64,000 nt of DNA from Streptomyces sp. XY006 (GTDB lineage: Bacteria; Actinomycetota; Actinomycetes; Streptomycetales; Streptomycetaceae): assembly GCF_002237655.1 (NCBI RefSeq), contig NZ_NOKT01000002.1, positions 124,001 to 188,000 on the forward strand. Reading direction: 5' to 3'. Below are positions 50,257-58,538 of the stretch, piece after piece. The notes under the pieces were generated by a model. It searched no databases. It worked only from the letters and a program-made list of their open reading frames with translations, and had not been told where the DNA came from. The translations under genes were made by a program, and so were the position numbers. Numbering within the stretch: the stretch's first letter is position 1; every line of letters starts with the position of its first letter.

Positions 50257-51337
50257 TCGAAGCGGCAGCCGCCGGGAATGTTGCGTACGGTGGCCCGGCC
50301 CTGGTGGGCCTCCACGATCCCCCGGACGATGGCGAGGCCGAGGCCCGCGCCCGCCGGGGGCGTGCGGGCGTGGCTGCCGCGCCAGCCGGTGTCGAAGACG
50401 CGCGGCAGGTCCTCCTCGGGGATGCCGCCGCAGCCGTCCGTCACCGACAGCACGACGCCGTCGGCGGAGCGCTCGGCGGCGATCGCGACCGTGCCGTCGG
50501 CCGGGGTGCGGCGGATGGCGTTGACCAGCAGGTTGCCCAGGACGCGGCTCATCTCCTTGCCGTCCACCTCCACCGGGACCGGCTCGATGCGGCCTCCCAC
50601 CAGCCGCACCCCGTGCTCCCGGGCCAGCGGGTCGGCTCCCGCCAGCGCGTCGCCGACCAGGTCGTACAGCGACATCCGGGTGGGAGCGAGGGGCAGGGTG
50701 CCGGCGTGGATGCGGGACAGCTCGAAGAGGTCGCCGACCATGTCATTGAGGTGTTCGACCTCGGTGCGCATCTGCCGCAGATAGCGGTCGGAGTCGGCGG
50801 CCACGCCGTCCTCCAGGGCCTCCGACATGGCGCGCAGCCCGGCCAGCGGGGTGCGCAGGTCGTGCGAGATCCAGGCGACGAGTTCGCGCCGGGAGGTCTC
50901 CAGCGCGCGCTCCCGCTGCCGGGACTCGGCCAGCCGGGCGCTGGTGGCTGCCAGTTCGCGGCTGAGCGACTCCAGTTCCGCGGTCGCCGGGCCGTCGGGC
51001 GCGGTGAAGTCCCCGCCGTCGCCGAACGACCGCGCGGCCACCGCCAGGGCGCGGCTGCGGGCGACGACCCAGCGGCCCAGCAGCAGCGCGGTGGCCAGGG
51101 AGACGACGGCGGCCATGGCGACCACCGTGGTGACGACGGTCAGGTCGTGCGCGGAGAGGAACATCGCCCGGGCGACGGCGAGCGTGCCGGCGAGCATCGC
51201 GACCACCCCGACCGCCGCGACCACGGCGAGCGAGGCGGTCAGCGAGCGGCGCCGGATCAGGTAGAGCGCCCCGGCACCGGCCAGTCCGCTGGCGGCGGCG
51301 CCGGTGAAGGCGTACAGGGCGATCAGCATCGTGTCGT

Positions 51338-51341
<4 letters not shown>
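50229..51341 (-). CDS. Sensor histidine kinase
   Basis: The 370-aa protein has N-terminal membrane segments (LIALYAFTGAAASGLAGAGAL, LAVVAAVGVVAMLAGTLAVA, VTTVVAMAAVVSLATALLLG). The DHp box is RRELVAWISHDLRTPLAGLRAM with phospho-His. ATPase boxes are LGNLLVNAIRRTPADGTV (N), VTDGCGGIPEEDLPRVFDTGWRG (G1) and GAGLGLAIVRGIVEAHQG (G2). The loops between spans are short, so it may sense a membrane or cell-envelope signal. Its GTG overlaps the stop of the response-regulator gene (GTGA), so the pair is translationally coupled. Confidence 0.9.
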
Positions 51342-52069
<728 letters not shown>

Positions 52070-52129
52070 GCCCCCAGCCTGGCACCGCGCGGCCACGGAC
52101 GGGGTGCCGGGCCGCCCTCCGGCCCGTGA

Positions 52130-52145
52130 CGTCCGGGTTTCGTAA
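52130..52145 (-). promoter_or_regulatory. Direct-repeat response-regulator site between the regulator and GT2 genes
   Basis: On the minus strand this reads TTACG-AAACCC-GGACG with 11-bp spacing. TGACG on the plus strand (52127-52131) overlaps. It lies 61-76 bp upstream of the regulator ATG and 47-62 bp upstream of the GT2 GTG, so it could serve both. Confidence 0.55.
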
Positions 52146-52179
52146 GGAGCGGTGGTCCGTTATGTCCGGTTCGCGTTCG

Positions 52180-52194
52180 TAGGGTGAAACCGTG
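52180..52194 (+). promoter_or_regulatory. Leaderless promoter -10 and start of the GT2 gene
   Basis: TAGGGT GAAACC GTG, with the -10 exactly 6 nt before the start codon and no SD. Confidence 0.55.
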
Positions 52195-52887
52195 ACGACG
52201 ACACCTTCGGACGTCGACGTGGTGCTGCCCTGCCTGAACGAGGCCGATGCCCTGCCCTGGGTGCTCGGCCGGATCCCGCCGGGCTGGCGCGCACTCGTCG
52301 TCGACAACGGTTCCACCGACGGCTCGGCCCAGGTCGCCCGCGCGCTCGGCGCGACCGTCGTGCGCGAGCCCCGCCGCGGCTTCGGCGCCGCCTGCCACGC
52401 GGGACTGACCGCCGCCACCGCCGAGGTGGTGTGCTTCTGCGACTGCGACGCCTCGCTCGACCCGGCGCTCCTCGTCCCCTTCGTGCGCGAAGTGCGCGAC
52501 GGCGAGGCGGACCTGGTGCTCGGGCGGCGACGGCCGCGGGGCCGCGGGGCCTGGCCCGCGCACGCCCGGGCCGGGAATCTCGCCCTCGCGCGGATGCTGC
52601 GCCGCCGCACCGGGCTGCGGCTGCACGACCTCGGTCCGCTGCGCGCCGCCCGGCGCGAGCCGCTGCTCGCCCTCGGTCTCACCGACCGGCGCAGCGGCTA
52701 TCCGCTCCAGATGGTCGTCCGCGCGGCCGACGCCGGCTGGCGGATCGCCGAGCACGACGTGCCGTACCTGCCGCGCACCGGTGCCTCCAAGGTGACGGGC
52801 ACCTGGCGCGGGACGTGGCAGGCCGTCCGGGACATGAGCCGCGTACTGGCCGAGACGCCCGCGCGGGAAGGGGGAACCGTCCGTTGA
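52192..52887 (+). CDS. Glycosyltransferase family 2
   Basis: This 231-aa soluble GT-A enzyme reads DVDVVLPCLNEADALPWVLGRI, VDNGSTDGSA, REPRRGFGAACHAGL and CFCDCDASLDP (DxD metal site), then LVLGRRRPRGRGAW and SGYPLQMVVRAADAGWRIAEHDVPYLPRTGASKVTGTWRGTW. This is the pattern of dolichyl-phosphate-sugar synthase-like GT2 proteins. The stop overlaps the TTG start of the next gene (TTGA). It likely provides a polyprenyl-linked or lipid-linked sugar in this cluster. Confidence 0.87.
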   Translation: MTTTPSDVDVVLPCLNEADALPWVLGRIPPGWRALVVDNGSTDGSAQVARALGATVVREPRRGFGAACHAGLTAATAEVVCFCDCDASLDPALLVPFVREVRDGEADLVLGRRRPRGRGAWPAHARAGNLALARMLRRRTGLRLHDLGPLRAARREPLLALGLTDRRSGYPLQMVVRAADAGWRIAEHDVPYLPRTGASKVTGTWRGTWQAVRDMSRVLAETPAREGGTVR

Positions 52888-53522
52888 CCACGCTGCTCGT
52901 CATCGCCAAGGAACCGCGCCCGGGGCGGGTCAAGACCCGGCTCACCCCGCCGTTCACCCCGCAGCAGGCCGCCGGGCTGGCCGAGGCGGCCCTGGCCGAC
53001 ACCCTGCGCGCCGTGGCCGCCGCTCCCGCCGTCCGGCGCGTACTCGTCCTCGACGGCAGGCCGGGTGCCTGGCTGCCGCCGGGCTTCGACGTGGTGGCGC
53101 AGTGCGCGGGCGGACTCGACGAACGGCTGGCGGCGGCCTTCGCGCGCTGCACCGGCCCGGCCCTGCTCGTCGGCATGGACACACCGCAGGTGACCCCGGA
53201 GCTGCTCACCGTGGATTTCTCCGGCGCCGACGCCTGGTTCGGCCCGGCGGAGGACGGCGGCTTCTGGGCACTGGGTCTGGCCGAGCCCGACCCCGGTCTG
53301 CTGCGGGGCGTGCCCATGTCCACGGCCGAGACGGGGGCGGTGCAGCGGCGGCGGCTGGTCGACGCGGGCCTGCGGGTACGCGACCTGCCGTGTCTGCGCG
53401 ACGTCGACACGGCGGCGGACGCCCACGCGGTCGCGGCCCTCGCCCCCGGGGGCCGCTTCGCGGCACGGCTGGCCGGCTGCACGGCCGCGCCGCCCGCCTC
53501 CGGCCCGGGCGCCGCCCGGTGA
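52884..53522 (+). CDS. TIGR04282-type glycosyltransferase (arsenosugar-biosynthesis-like)
   Basis: The 212-aa protein reads LLVIAKEPRPGRVKTRLTPPFTPQQAAGLAEAAL (nucleotide-binding PGRVKTRL), then GPALLVGMDTPQVTP, GPAEDGGFWALGL and RDLPCLRDVDTAADAHAV. This is the TIGR04282 family (DUF2064), first named from an arsenosugar context but frequent in Streptomyces with GT2 and methyltransferases. The TTG start at 52884 overlaps the GT2 stop and follows AAGGGGGAA. No arsenic genes are nearby, so the name should not be taken as function. Confidence 0.85.
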   Translation: MTTLLVIAKEPRPGRVKTRLTPPFTPQQAAGLAEAALADTLRAVAAAPAVRRVLVLDGRPGAWLPPGFDVVAQCAGGLDERLAAAFARCTGPALLVGMDTPQVTPELLTVDFSGADAWFGPAEDGGFWALGLAEPDPGLLRGVPMSTAETGAVQRRRLVDAGLRVRDLPCLRDVDTAADAHAVAALAPGGRFAARLAGCTAAPPASGPGAAR

Positions 53523-54319
53523 GCGCCGCGTCCGGCACCTCCGTGCCGGGCCGGCTCCCGGGCCCCTCCCCCGCGGCTCCCCTCTCCCCCTGGGCGGGAG
53601 CCGACCCGTACGACGCGGCCCTGCGCGCCGGTCACGGCCCGCTGTTCCTGCGGCGCGCCGACGGCTGGCTGCTGCCGCTGGAGGTGGAGCGCTGGTGCGC
53701 CCGGGCCGACGTGGTCGACCGGGACGTGCTCGACCGGTGCGAGGGGACGGTGCTGGACGTGGGGTGCGGGCCGGGGCGGCTGGTGGCGGAACTCGCCGCG
53801 CGGGGCAGGCCGGTGCTGGGCATCGACGTCAGCGAGGCCGCCGTCGAGCACACGGTGCGGCTCGGCGGCCACGCCCTGCGGCGGTCGGTCTTCGAGCCGC
53901 TGCCCGGGGAGGGCCGCTGGGACACCGTGCTGCTCATGGACGGCAACGTCGGCATCGGCGGCGACCCGCACGCCCTGCTGCGGCGGATCGCCCGGCTGCT
54001 GCGGCCCGGCGGTCTGCTCATCGCGGAGACCGCCCCGGTCGACGTGGACGAACGGGTGCGCGTGCGCATCACCGATGCCCGGGCCGCCGCCGGCTCCCCC
54101 TTCCCGTGGGCGCGGTTGGGCACCCGCGCGCTGCTGCGGTACGCCCGGGGCTGGGAACGGGCCGGTCAGTGGACGGCCGGCGGACGGCGGTTCGCCGCCC
54201 TGCGCAGCCGCGGCAGCCGCAGCGCAGCGAGCAGTGCCGACCCGCCGAAGAGGACCGCGGTGATCAGCAGCCAGCGGCCGAGGAACACGTCGGCGGGCAG
54301 TCCGGTGGCGGACCGGTAG
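53519..54319 (+). CDS. Class I SAM-dependent methyltransferase
   Basis: The 266-aa protein has motif I GTVLDVGCGPGRLVAELAARG (about residues 76-96), VLGIDVSEAAVEH, GRWDTVLLMDGNVGIGGDPHALLRRI and LLRPGGLLIAETAP. The GTG start overlaps the previous stop (GTGA). The last 50 or so residues (SRGSRSAASSADPPKRTAVISS and on) are low-complexity and run antisense across the convergent membrane-protein gene for 154 bp. Similar enzymes end near RRFAALRS, so the original stop has probably been lost. The methyl acceptor is unknown. Confidence 0.82.
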   Translation: MSAASGTSVPGRLPGPSPAAPLSPWAGADPYDAALRAGHGPLFLRRADGWLLPLEVERWCARADVVDRDVLDRCEGTVLDVGCGPGRLVAELAARGRPVLGIDVSEAAVEHTVRLGGHALRRSVFEPLPGEGRWDTVLLMDGNVGIGGDPHALLRRIARLLRPGGLLIAETAPVDVDERVRVRITDARAAAGSPFPWARLGTRALLRYARGWERAGQWTAGGRRFAALRSRGSRSAASSADPPKRTAVISSQRPRNTSAGSPVADR

Positions 54320-54636
54320 CGCTGTTCGACCAGTCCGGCGATCAGCGGGAACCACACGAGGAGCAGCAGGCCGGACAGGGCCGCCGGGACCCGTACGTAC
54401 AGGGTCAGATCCCGGCGACCCACGGCGTCGAGGCCGCGGACGACGGCCCGGTCGGCGGCCGCGTACAGCGGCAGCAGCACGAGGTCGTGCAGCAGGGCCG
54501 CGCCCACGATCCACAGCGCGACGCCGAACCAGTCGCCGGCCAGGAGGCGCACGCCCGCGTAGGCGGCGAGGGCGAACGAGCAGGCGAGCAGCAGGAGCCG
54601 GAAAGGGCTTCCGAGGGGGATCCGGGGCGGGCGCAT
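54166..54636 (-). CDS. Small polytopic membrane protein
   Basis: The 156-aa protein has about four hydrophobic segments (LLLLACSFALAAYAGVRLL, WFGVALWIVGAALLHDLVLLPLYAA, LYVRVPAALSGLLLLVWFPLIAGL, WLLITAVLFGGSALLAAL). Its start codon shares a base with the stop of the molybdopterin oxidoreductase gene (TGATG), so they form an operon and it may be a membrane partner of that enzyme. No family name is recognised. Its 3' part is overlapped by the convergent methyltransferase frame. Confidence 0.72.
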   Translation of the reverse strand: MRPPRIPLGSPFRLLLLACSFALAAYAGVRLLAGDWFGVALWIVGAALLHDLVLLPLYAAADRAVVRGLDAVGRRDLTLYVRVPAALSGLLLLVWFPLIAGLVEQRYRSATGLPADVFLGRWLLITAVLFGGSALLAALRLPRLRRAANRRPPAVH

Positions 54637-55874
54637 CAGAGGTCTCCGAAGGTCAGGCGGGCCACCCACTTGGTGTTCAGGACACCGGGCGCCGCGGGCA
54701 CGATGATCCGCGCCGGGTGGCCGTGGTCGGGGGACAGCTCCTCGCCGTTGACGTACAGGGCGAGCAGGGAACGCGGGTCGGCCACCTGGTTGGCGCGCAG
54801 GGCGGCCTTGCGGAAGGCGCCGTGCCGCTGGAGCGACTCGACGAACAGGTCGGGCGGGTCGTCGTGGCCGACGAGCGCCGCGAGGTCGCGCAGCCGCACC
54901 CCGCGCCACCACTGGTCCGGGGTCGACCAGCCCTCCACGCAGGCGATGGGCAACGCGGCACTGTACTGCGGCAGTCCGGCGAGCTGGGCGCGGCTGAGGC
55001 GGACGGTTCCGGTGCGCCCGGTGACGACGAGCCGCCAGGCGTCGGCGCCCGTCTCGGCCCGGTCGATCCCGGCGTGGGTGGCGGTCTTGTTGATCTGGAA
55101 GCCGTTCGGCCCGCTGCCGGGGTCGGCGCCGCCGTGCGGGGCCAGCAGGGCGGTGCGCCGCAGTGCGCCGCCGAGGCTCTGTCCCACCGTGGTCGCGAAC
55201 AGCAGCAGCGAGGCGCCTCCGACGAACCACAGGGCGCCGCGGCGGGAGACGGTCGGCTCGGCGGGCCGCGGGGACACCAGGTCGCCGGGCTCCTCGCGCA
55301 GCCGGCGCAGATTGCGCAGGGCCGTGGGCGTCTTCAGCGCCGCGTGCGCCACGAACGCGGCGAAGAACACCCAGGCGCCGTAGAAGTGCAGCGGGTAGAA
55401 GGAGCCCGGGAAGACGTAGTCGAGCTGGACGTTGAGGACCCCGGTCACGAACTGGAAGAGTCCGCCGCCGACCAGCAGCAGCAGCGAGAGCCGCTCCAGG
55501 GCGTGGGCGAGCGACCGGGCGGGCGGGAGCGTGAACAGCCGCGGCACCACCGACCACAGCTTGGCGAGCAGCACGGGGATCAGCGTGATGCCGAGGGTGA
55601 CGTGGACGCCCTGGGTGAGCCGGTACAGCCAGTGCGGGTCCGTCGGCCAGGCGAAGAGGTAGAAGCCGAGGACCCCCTTGTCCGGGGTCTTGTCGTTCAC
55701 CGGCGACAGGCCGGGGTTGCAGGCCGCGTACGACAGCAGGCCCGTCCCGAACAGCACGGTGACGCCGACGAGCAGCACGAGGCCCAGCACGGCGGTGAAC
55801 CGGGGGCCGCGCAGGGGGCTGCGCCAGAAGCCGGGGGACGTGGGGAGCAGGGGAGCGCGTGGATCGTCTCGCAT
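54636..55874 (-). CDS. Cytochrome b-type membrane domain fused to a sulfite-oxidase-like molybdopterin domain
   Basis: The 412-aa protein has four or five N-terminal spans with His residues (LTQGVHVTLGITLIPVLLAKLW, FYPLHFYGAWVFFAAFVAHAALK), like DUF4405/cytochrome b561 heme-binding membranes. A linker and one more span (GALWFVGGASLLLFATTVG) follow. The C-terminal oxidoreductase molybdopterin domain reads GFQINKTATHAGI, SAALPIACVEGWSTPDQWWRGVRL (Cys is the likely Mo ligand), SPDHGHPARIIVPAAPGVLNTKWVARL. The plan suggests electron exchange between quinones and an outer substrate. It appears leaderless: TACCGT CGGCTC ATG. Confidence 0.85.
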   Translation of the reverse strand: MRDDPRAPLLPTSPGFWRSPLRGPRFTAVLGLVLLVGVTVLFGTGLLSYAACNPGLSPVNDKTPDKGVLGFYLFAWPTDPHWLYRLTQGVHVTLGITLIPVLLAKLWSVVPRLFTLPPARSLAHALERLSLLLLVGGGLFQFVTGVLNVQLDYVFPGSFYPLHFYGAWVFFAAFVAHAALKTPTALRNLRRLREEPGDLVSPRPAEPTVSRRGALWFVGGASLLLFATTVGQSLGGALRRTALLAPHGGADPGSGPNGFQINKTATHAGIDRAETGADAWRLVVTGRTGTVRLSRAQLAGLPQYSAALPIACVEGWSTPDQWWRGVRLRDLAALVGHDDPPDLFVESLQRHGAFRKAALRANQVADPRSLLALYVNGEELSPDHGHPARIIVPAAPGVLNTKWVARLTFGDL

Positions 55875-55886
55875 GAGCCGACGGTA
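55872..55886 (-). promoter_or_regulatory. Leaderless promoter -10 and start of the molybdopterin oxidoreductase gene
   Basis: On the minus strand TACCGT CGGCTC ATG: the -10 is 6 nt before the start and there is no SD. The direct-repeat site 55921-55937 lies 34 bp upstream of the -10. Confidence 0.55.
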
Positions 55887-55920
55887 GGCCCGCGCGGGCC
55901 TCCGGCCGGGTGCGGAACCC

Positions 55921-55937
55921 ATGACGAAACGCTGACG
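55921..55937 (+). promoter_or_regulatory. Direct-repeat response-regulator site between divergent oxidoreductase and membrane-protein genes
   Basis: ATGACGAAACGCTGACG contains TGACG-AAACGC-TGACG with 11-bp period. It lies 47-63 bp upstream of the oxidoreductase start and 51-67 bp upstream of the membrane-protein start. It differs from the 49079 copy at only two positions. Confidence 0.6.
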
Positions 55938-55975
55938 TCGGGCCCGGACGGCGGTGGATGACGGGCCGCGCGGCC

Positions 55976-55990
55976 TAGCGTTCCGGTGTG
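55976..55990 (+). promoter_or_regulatory. Leaderless promoter -10 and start of the large membrane-protein gene
   Basis: TAGCGT TCCGGT GTG, same geometry as the epimerase promoter, including the preceding GCGG(C)CC and the hexamer. Confidence 0.55.
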
Positions 55991-57427
55991 ATCCACTCCC
56001 CGTCCTCCCCGGCCCCGTCGCGAGGCCCGCGCCGGGACCTGTACGCCGCCGGAGCCGCCGTCCTGCTCGTGGCGGCGGCCGTGCTCGTCGGCCGCCGCAT
56101 CGAGGAGACCAGCCACACCCTGTTCGTCGACTGGCCCCCGCTGCTGGCGTCCTGGGGGCCGCACGCGGGCCCCGGCACTCCGGCGGCCGTCCTGGTCGCC
56201 GTCGCCGTGGTCGCCTACGGCCCGTCCCTCGCGGCCCGGCTGCCCTGGCGGGCCCTGCTGCCGCTGGCGTGGGGCGCCGCCACGGCGTGGATCCTCTCCC
56301 TCGCCCTGGTCGACGGCTGGCACCGGGGCGTCGCCGTCCGGCTGACCACGCGCTACGAGTACCTCCAGGTCGTCGACCGCTTCCACGACATCCCCGCCGC
56401 CCTGCGGGACTTCACGGGGCACATCCTGCTCGACTCCCCCGACCCCTGGCCCGCCCACGTGGTCGGTCATCCACCGGCCGCGACGCTCACCTTCGTGCTG
56501 CTCGACCGGATCGGGCTGCGGGGCGGGGGCTGGGCCGGGATGTGGTGTGTCGTCGCCGGGGCGACGGCCTGTGCGGCCGTGCTGGTGACCGTCCGCGCCC
56601 TGGCGGGCGAGGCCCTCGCCCGCCGGGCGGCGCCCTTCCTCGTGCTGGCCCCGGCGGCCGTGTGGATGGGCACCTCGGCCGACGCCTGGTTCGCGGCCGT
56701 CGCGGCGTGGGCGGTGGCGCTGCTGGCGCTGGCGGTCACCGGCCGGTCGCCGGGGTGGGCGGGGGCGTCGGGGCTGCTGTTCGGACTGACCTGCTACCTG
56801 TCGTACGGCCTCACGCTCGTCGCGTCGATCGCGGCGGCGGTCCTCGTGCTCGGCCGGGCCGGGATCCGGGAGCGTCCCGTCCTGCTGCCGGCGCTGGCCG
56901 CCGGGCTCGCCGTGGTGCCCGCCGCGTTCACCGTCGCCGGGTTCGACTGGTGGGAGGGCTACCGGCTGCTGGTCACGCGCTACCACCAGGGCGCGGGCGG
57001 CATCCGCCCGTACGGCTACTGGGTGTGGGCCAATCCGGCGTGCGCGGTGCTCGTCACGGGCCTGGCGACGGCGGCGGGCCTGCGGCGCACGGCCGCCGTG
57101 CTGCTCGCGCACCGGGACGCGTGGTCCGTCCGGGCCCGCGGCTCATCAGGCCGGGGGCCCGGCCGGACCCGCGGCGCGTCACGCCCGGGGCCCGGCCAAG
57201 CCCGCGGCGCGACGACACGTCTCGCCTTCCTGGTGTCCGCCGCTCTGCTCGCCCTGCTGGCGGCGGACCTGTCCGGGATGAGCAAGGCGGAGACGGAACG
57301 CATCTGGCTGCCCTTCGCGGTGTGGCTGCTCCCGGCCTGTGCGCTGCTGCCCCGCCCCCGCGCCTGGCTCGTGGCGCAGGCGCTGCTCGCGCTGCTCCTC
57401 AACCACCTGCTGCGCACCGGATGGTGA
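55988..57427 (+). CDS. Large polytopic membrane protein, GT-C glycosyltransferase-like
   Basis: The 479-aa protein has about eleven or twelve hydrophobic segments. An outer loop after the first spans has TRYEYLQVVDRFHDIPAALRDFTGHI and PDPWPAHVVGHPPAATL. Later segments are APAAVWMGTSADAWFAAVAAW, GLTCYLSYGLTLVASIAAA and GMSKAETERIWLPFAVWLLPA. The plan fits polyprenyl-phosphate-dependent GT-C enzymes, and the ERIWLPF ending recurs in actinobacterial membrane glycosyltransferase-like proteins. A Gly/Pro/Arg-rich insert near residue 385 looks like a local repeat expansion. It shares promoter design with the epimerase and GT2 genes. The substrate is unknown. Confidence 0.75.
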   Translation: MIHSPSSPAPSRGPRRDLYAAGAAVLLVAAAVLVGRRIEETSHTLFVDWPPLLASWGPHAGPGTPAAVLVAVAVVAYGPSLAARLPWRALLPLAWGAATAWILSLALVDGWHRGVAVRLTTRYEYLQVVDRFHDIPAALRDFTGHILLDSPDPWPAHVVGHPPAATLTFVLLDRIGLRGGGWAGMWCVVAGATACAAVLVTVRALAGEALARRAAPFLVLAPAAVWMGTSADAWFAAVAAWAVALLALAVTGRSPGWAGASGLLFGLTCYLSYGLTLVASIAAAVLVLGRAGIRERPVLLPALAAGLAVVPAAFTVAGFDWWEGYRLLVTRYHQGAGGIRPYGYWVWANPACAVLVTGLATAAGLRRTAAVLLAHRDAWSVRARGSSGRGPGRTRGASRPGPGQARGATTRLAFLVSAALLALLAADLSGMSKAETERIWLPFAVWLLPACALLPRPRAWLVAQALLALLLNHLLRTGW

Positions 57428-57457
57428 GGGCGCCCCGGTGCGGGTGCGCGCGGTGCG

Positions 57458-58363
57458 CTACCGGTCCTGCCGGGGGCGCCGGGTGAGCCGTTTCTCGAAC
57501 CAGTGGTGGGCGTACGGCTCGTCGTTGAAGGCGGGGACCTCGGTGTACCCGCTGTCGCGGTACAGGCGCGTGGCCGCTTCCAGGGCCTTGTTGGTGTCGA
57601 GCCGTACCAGCTCGCTGCCGTGCCGGGCGGCGCGTTCCTCCAGTTCGGCCAGCAGGCGCCGGGCGAGGCCGAGGCCCCGGGTGTCGGGGCGTACCCACAC
57701 CCGCTTGATCTCGGCGGGGGCTCCGGCCGGCAGCTTCAGCCCGGCGCAGCCGACCGGCTCGCCGTGCAGCCGGGCGACGAGGAACAGACCGCGTGGCGCC
57801 CGCAGTTCGCCCGGGTCGGGCAGCAGGCTCCGGGCGGGGTCGAAGCCGCCGTCGAAGAGCCGGGCGAGTTCGGTGGCGTAGGCGCGCAGACAGTGCACGG
57901 CGTCCGGGTGATCGGGGTCGAGGACCTCCAGGGAGACGACCGCTGCGGTCAGCAGCCGCTCGACCGTCGCCATGGCCGCGGTCAGCCGGTCCCGCTGCCG
58001 GGCGTCGAGCGGGTCGAGGAGCGAGGCGGCGAGCGCGTCGCTGCGTTCGTCGAGGCGGGCGCGTTCCGTCCGCCCGGCCGAGGTCAGCCGCACGGTGCGC
58101 ACCCGCCGGTCACGGGGGTGGGGCTCGACGACGAGCCCGTCGCGTTCGAGGGCCCGCAGCAGCCGGCTCACGTAGCCGGAGTCGAGACCGAGCCGGTCCC
58201 GCACGCTGCGGACGTCATGGGTGCCGCCGTCGCCGATCTGCCAGAGCAGCCGGGCCTGGCCGTAGGGGCGCGCGGCGCCCAGGTAGTGGTCGTGCAGCAC
58301 TCCGACGCGCTCGGCGACCGTGCGGTTGAAGCGCCGTACCTGTTCGACTTGTTCCGCCGTCAT
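57458..58363 (-). CDS. MarR regulator fused to GNAT acetyltransferase
   Basis: The 301-aa protein has an N-terminal MarR domain (VEQVRRFNRTVAERVGVL, RLLWQIGDGGTHDVRSVRDRLGLDSGYVSRLLRALERDGLV, RDRRVRTVRLTSAGR). The C-terminal GNAT domain reads GLFLVARLHGEPVGCAGLKL, EIKRVWVRPDTRGLGLARRLLAELEERA (acetyl-CoA loop RGLGLA) and DTNKALEAATRLYRDSGYTEVPAF. Such fusions are common in Streptomyces and probably regulate in response to the acetylated ligand. A perfect inverted repeat covers its start region (58363-58384), so it is likely autorepressed. TAAGGT CAGAGA ATG suggests a leaderless mRNA. Confidence 0.9.
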   Translation of the reverse strand: MTAEQVEQVRRFNRTVAERVGVLHDHYLGAARPYGQARLLWQIGDGGTHDVRSVRDRLGLDSGYVSRLLRALERDGLVVEPHPRDRRVRTVRLTSAGRTERARLDERSDALAASLLDPLDARQRDRLTAAMATVERLLTAAVVSLEVLDPDHPDAVHCLRAYATELARLFDGGFDPARSLLPDPGELRAPRGLFLVARLHGEPVGCAGLKLPAGAPAEIKRVWVRPDTRGLGLARRLLAELEERAARHGSELVRLDTNKALEAATRLYRDSGYTEVPAFNDEPYAHHWFEKRLTRRPRQDR

Positions 58364-58384
58364 TCTCTGACCTTAGTCAGAGAA
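58363..58384. promoter_or_regulatory. MarR-type operator overlapping the start of its own gene
   Basis: Arms TTCTCTGAC and GTCAGAGAA flank the centre CTTA: perfect 9-bp arms over 22 bp. It directly abuts the ATG (58361-58363) and covers a TAAGGT -10-like element on the minus strand. This is the position expected for autorepression. Confidence 0.75.
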
Positions 58385-58538
58385 CGCCTCACACGCCGTC
58401 AACTCCGGTGAGAGTCGGACCACTCGGGAGCCGCCGCCGAGTCGCAGATCACCGCGTCCGGGACGATACTGGAGCATAGATCTTCCATCGTCGGAACGGC
58501 CGGGGGGACCGCTTCGAAGGCGATGGAAAGGATCCGCC

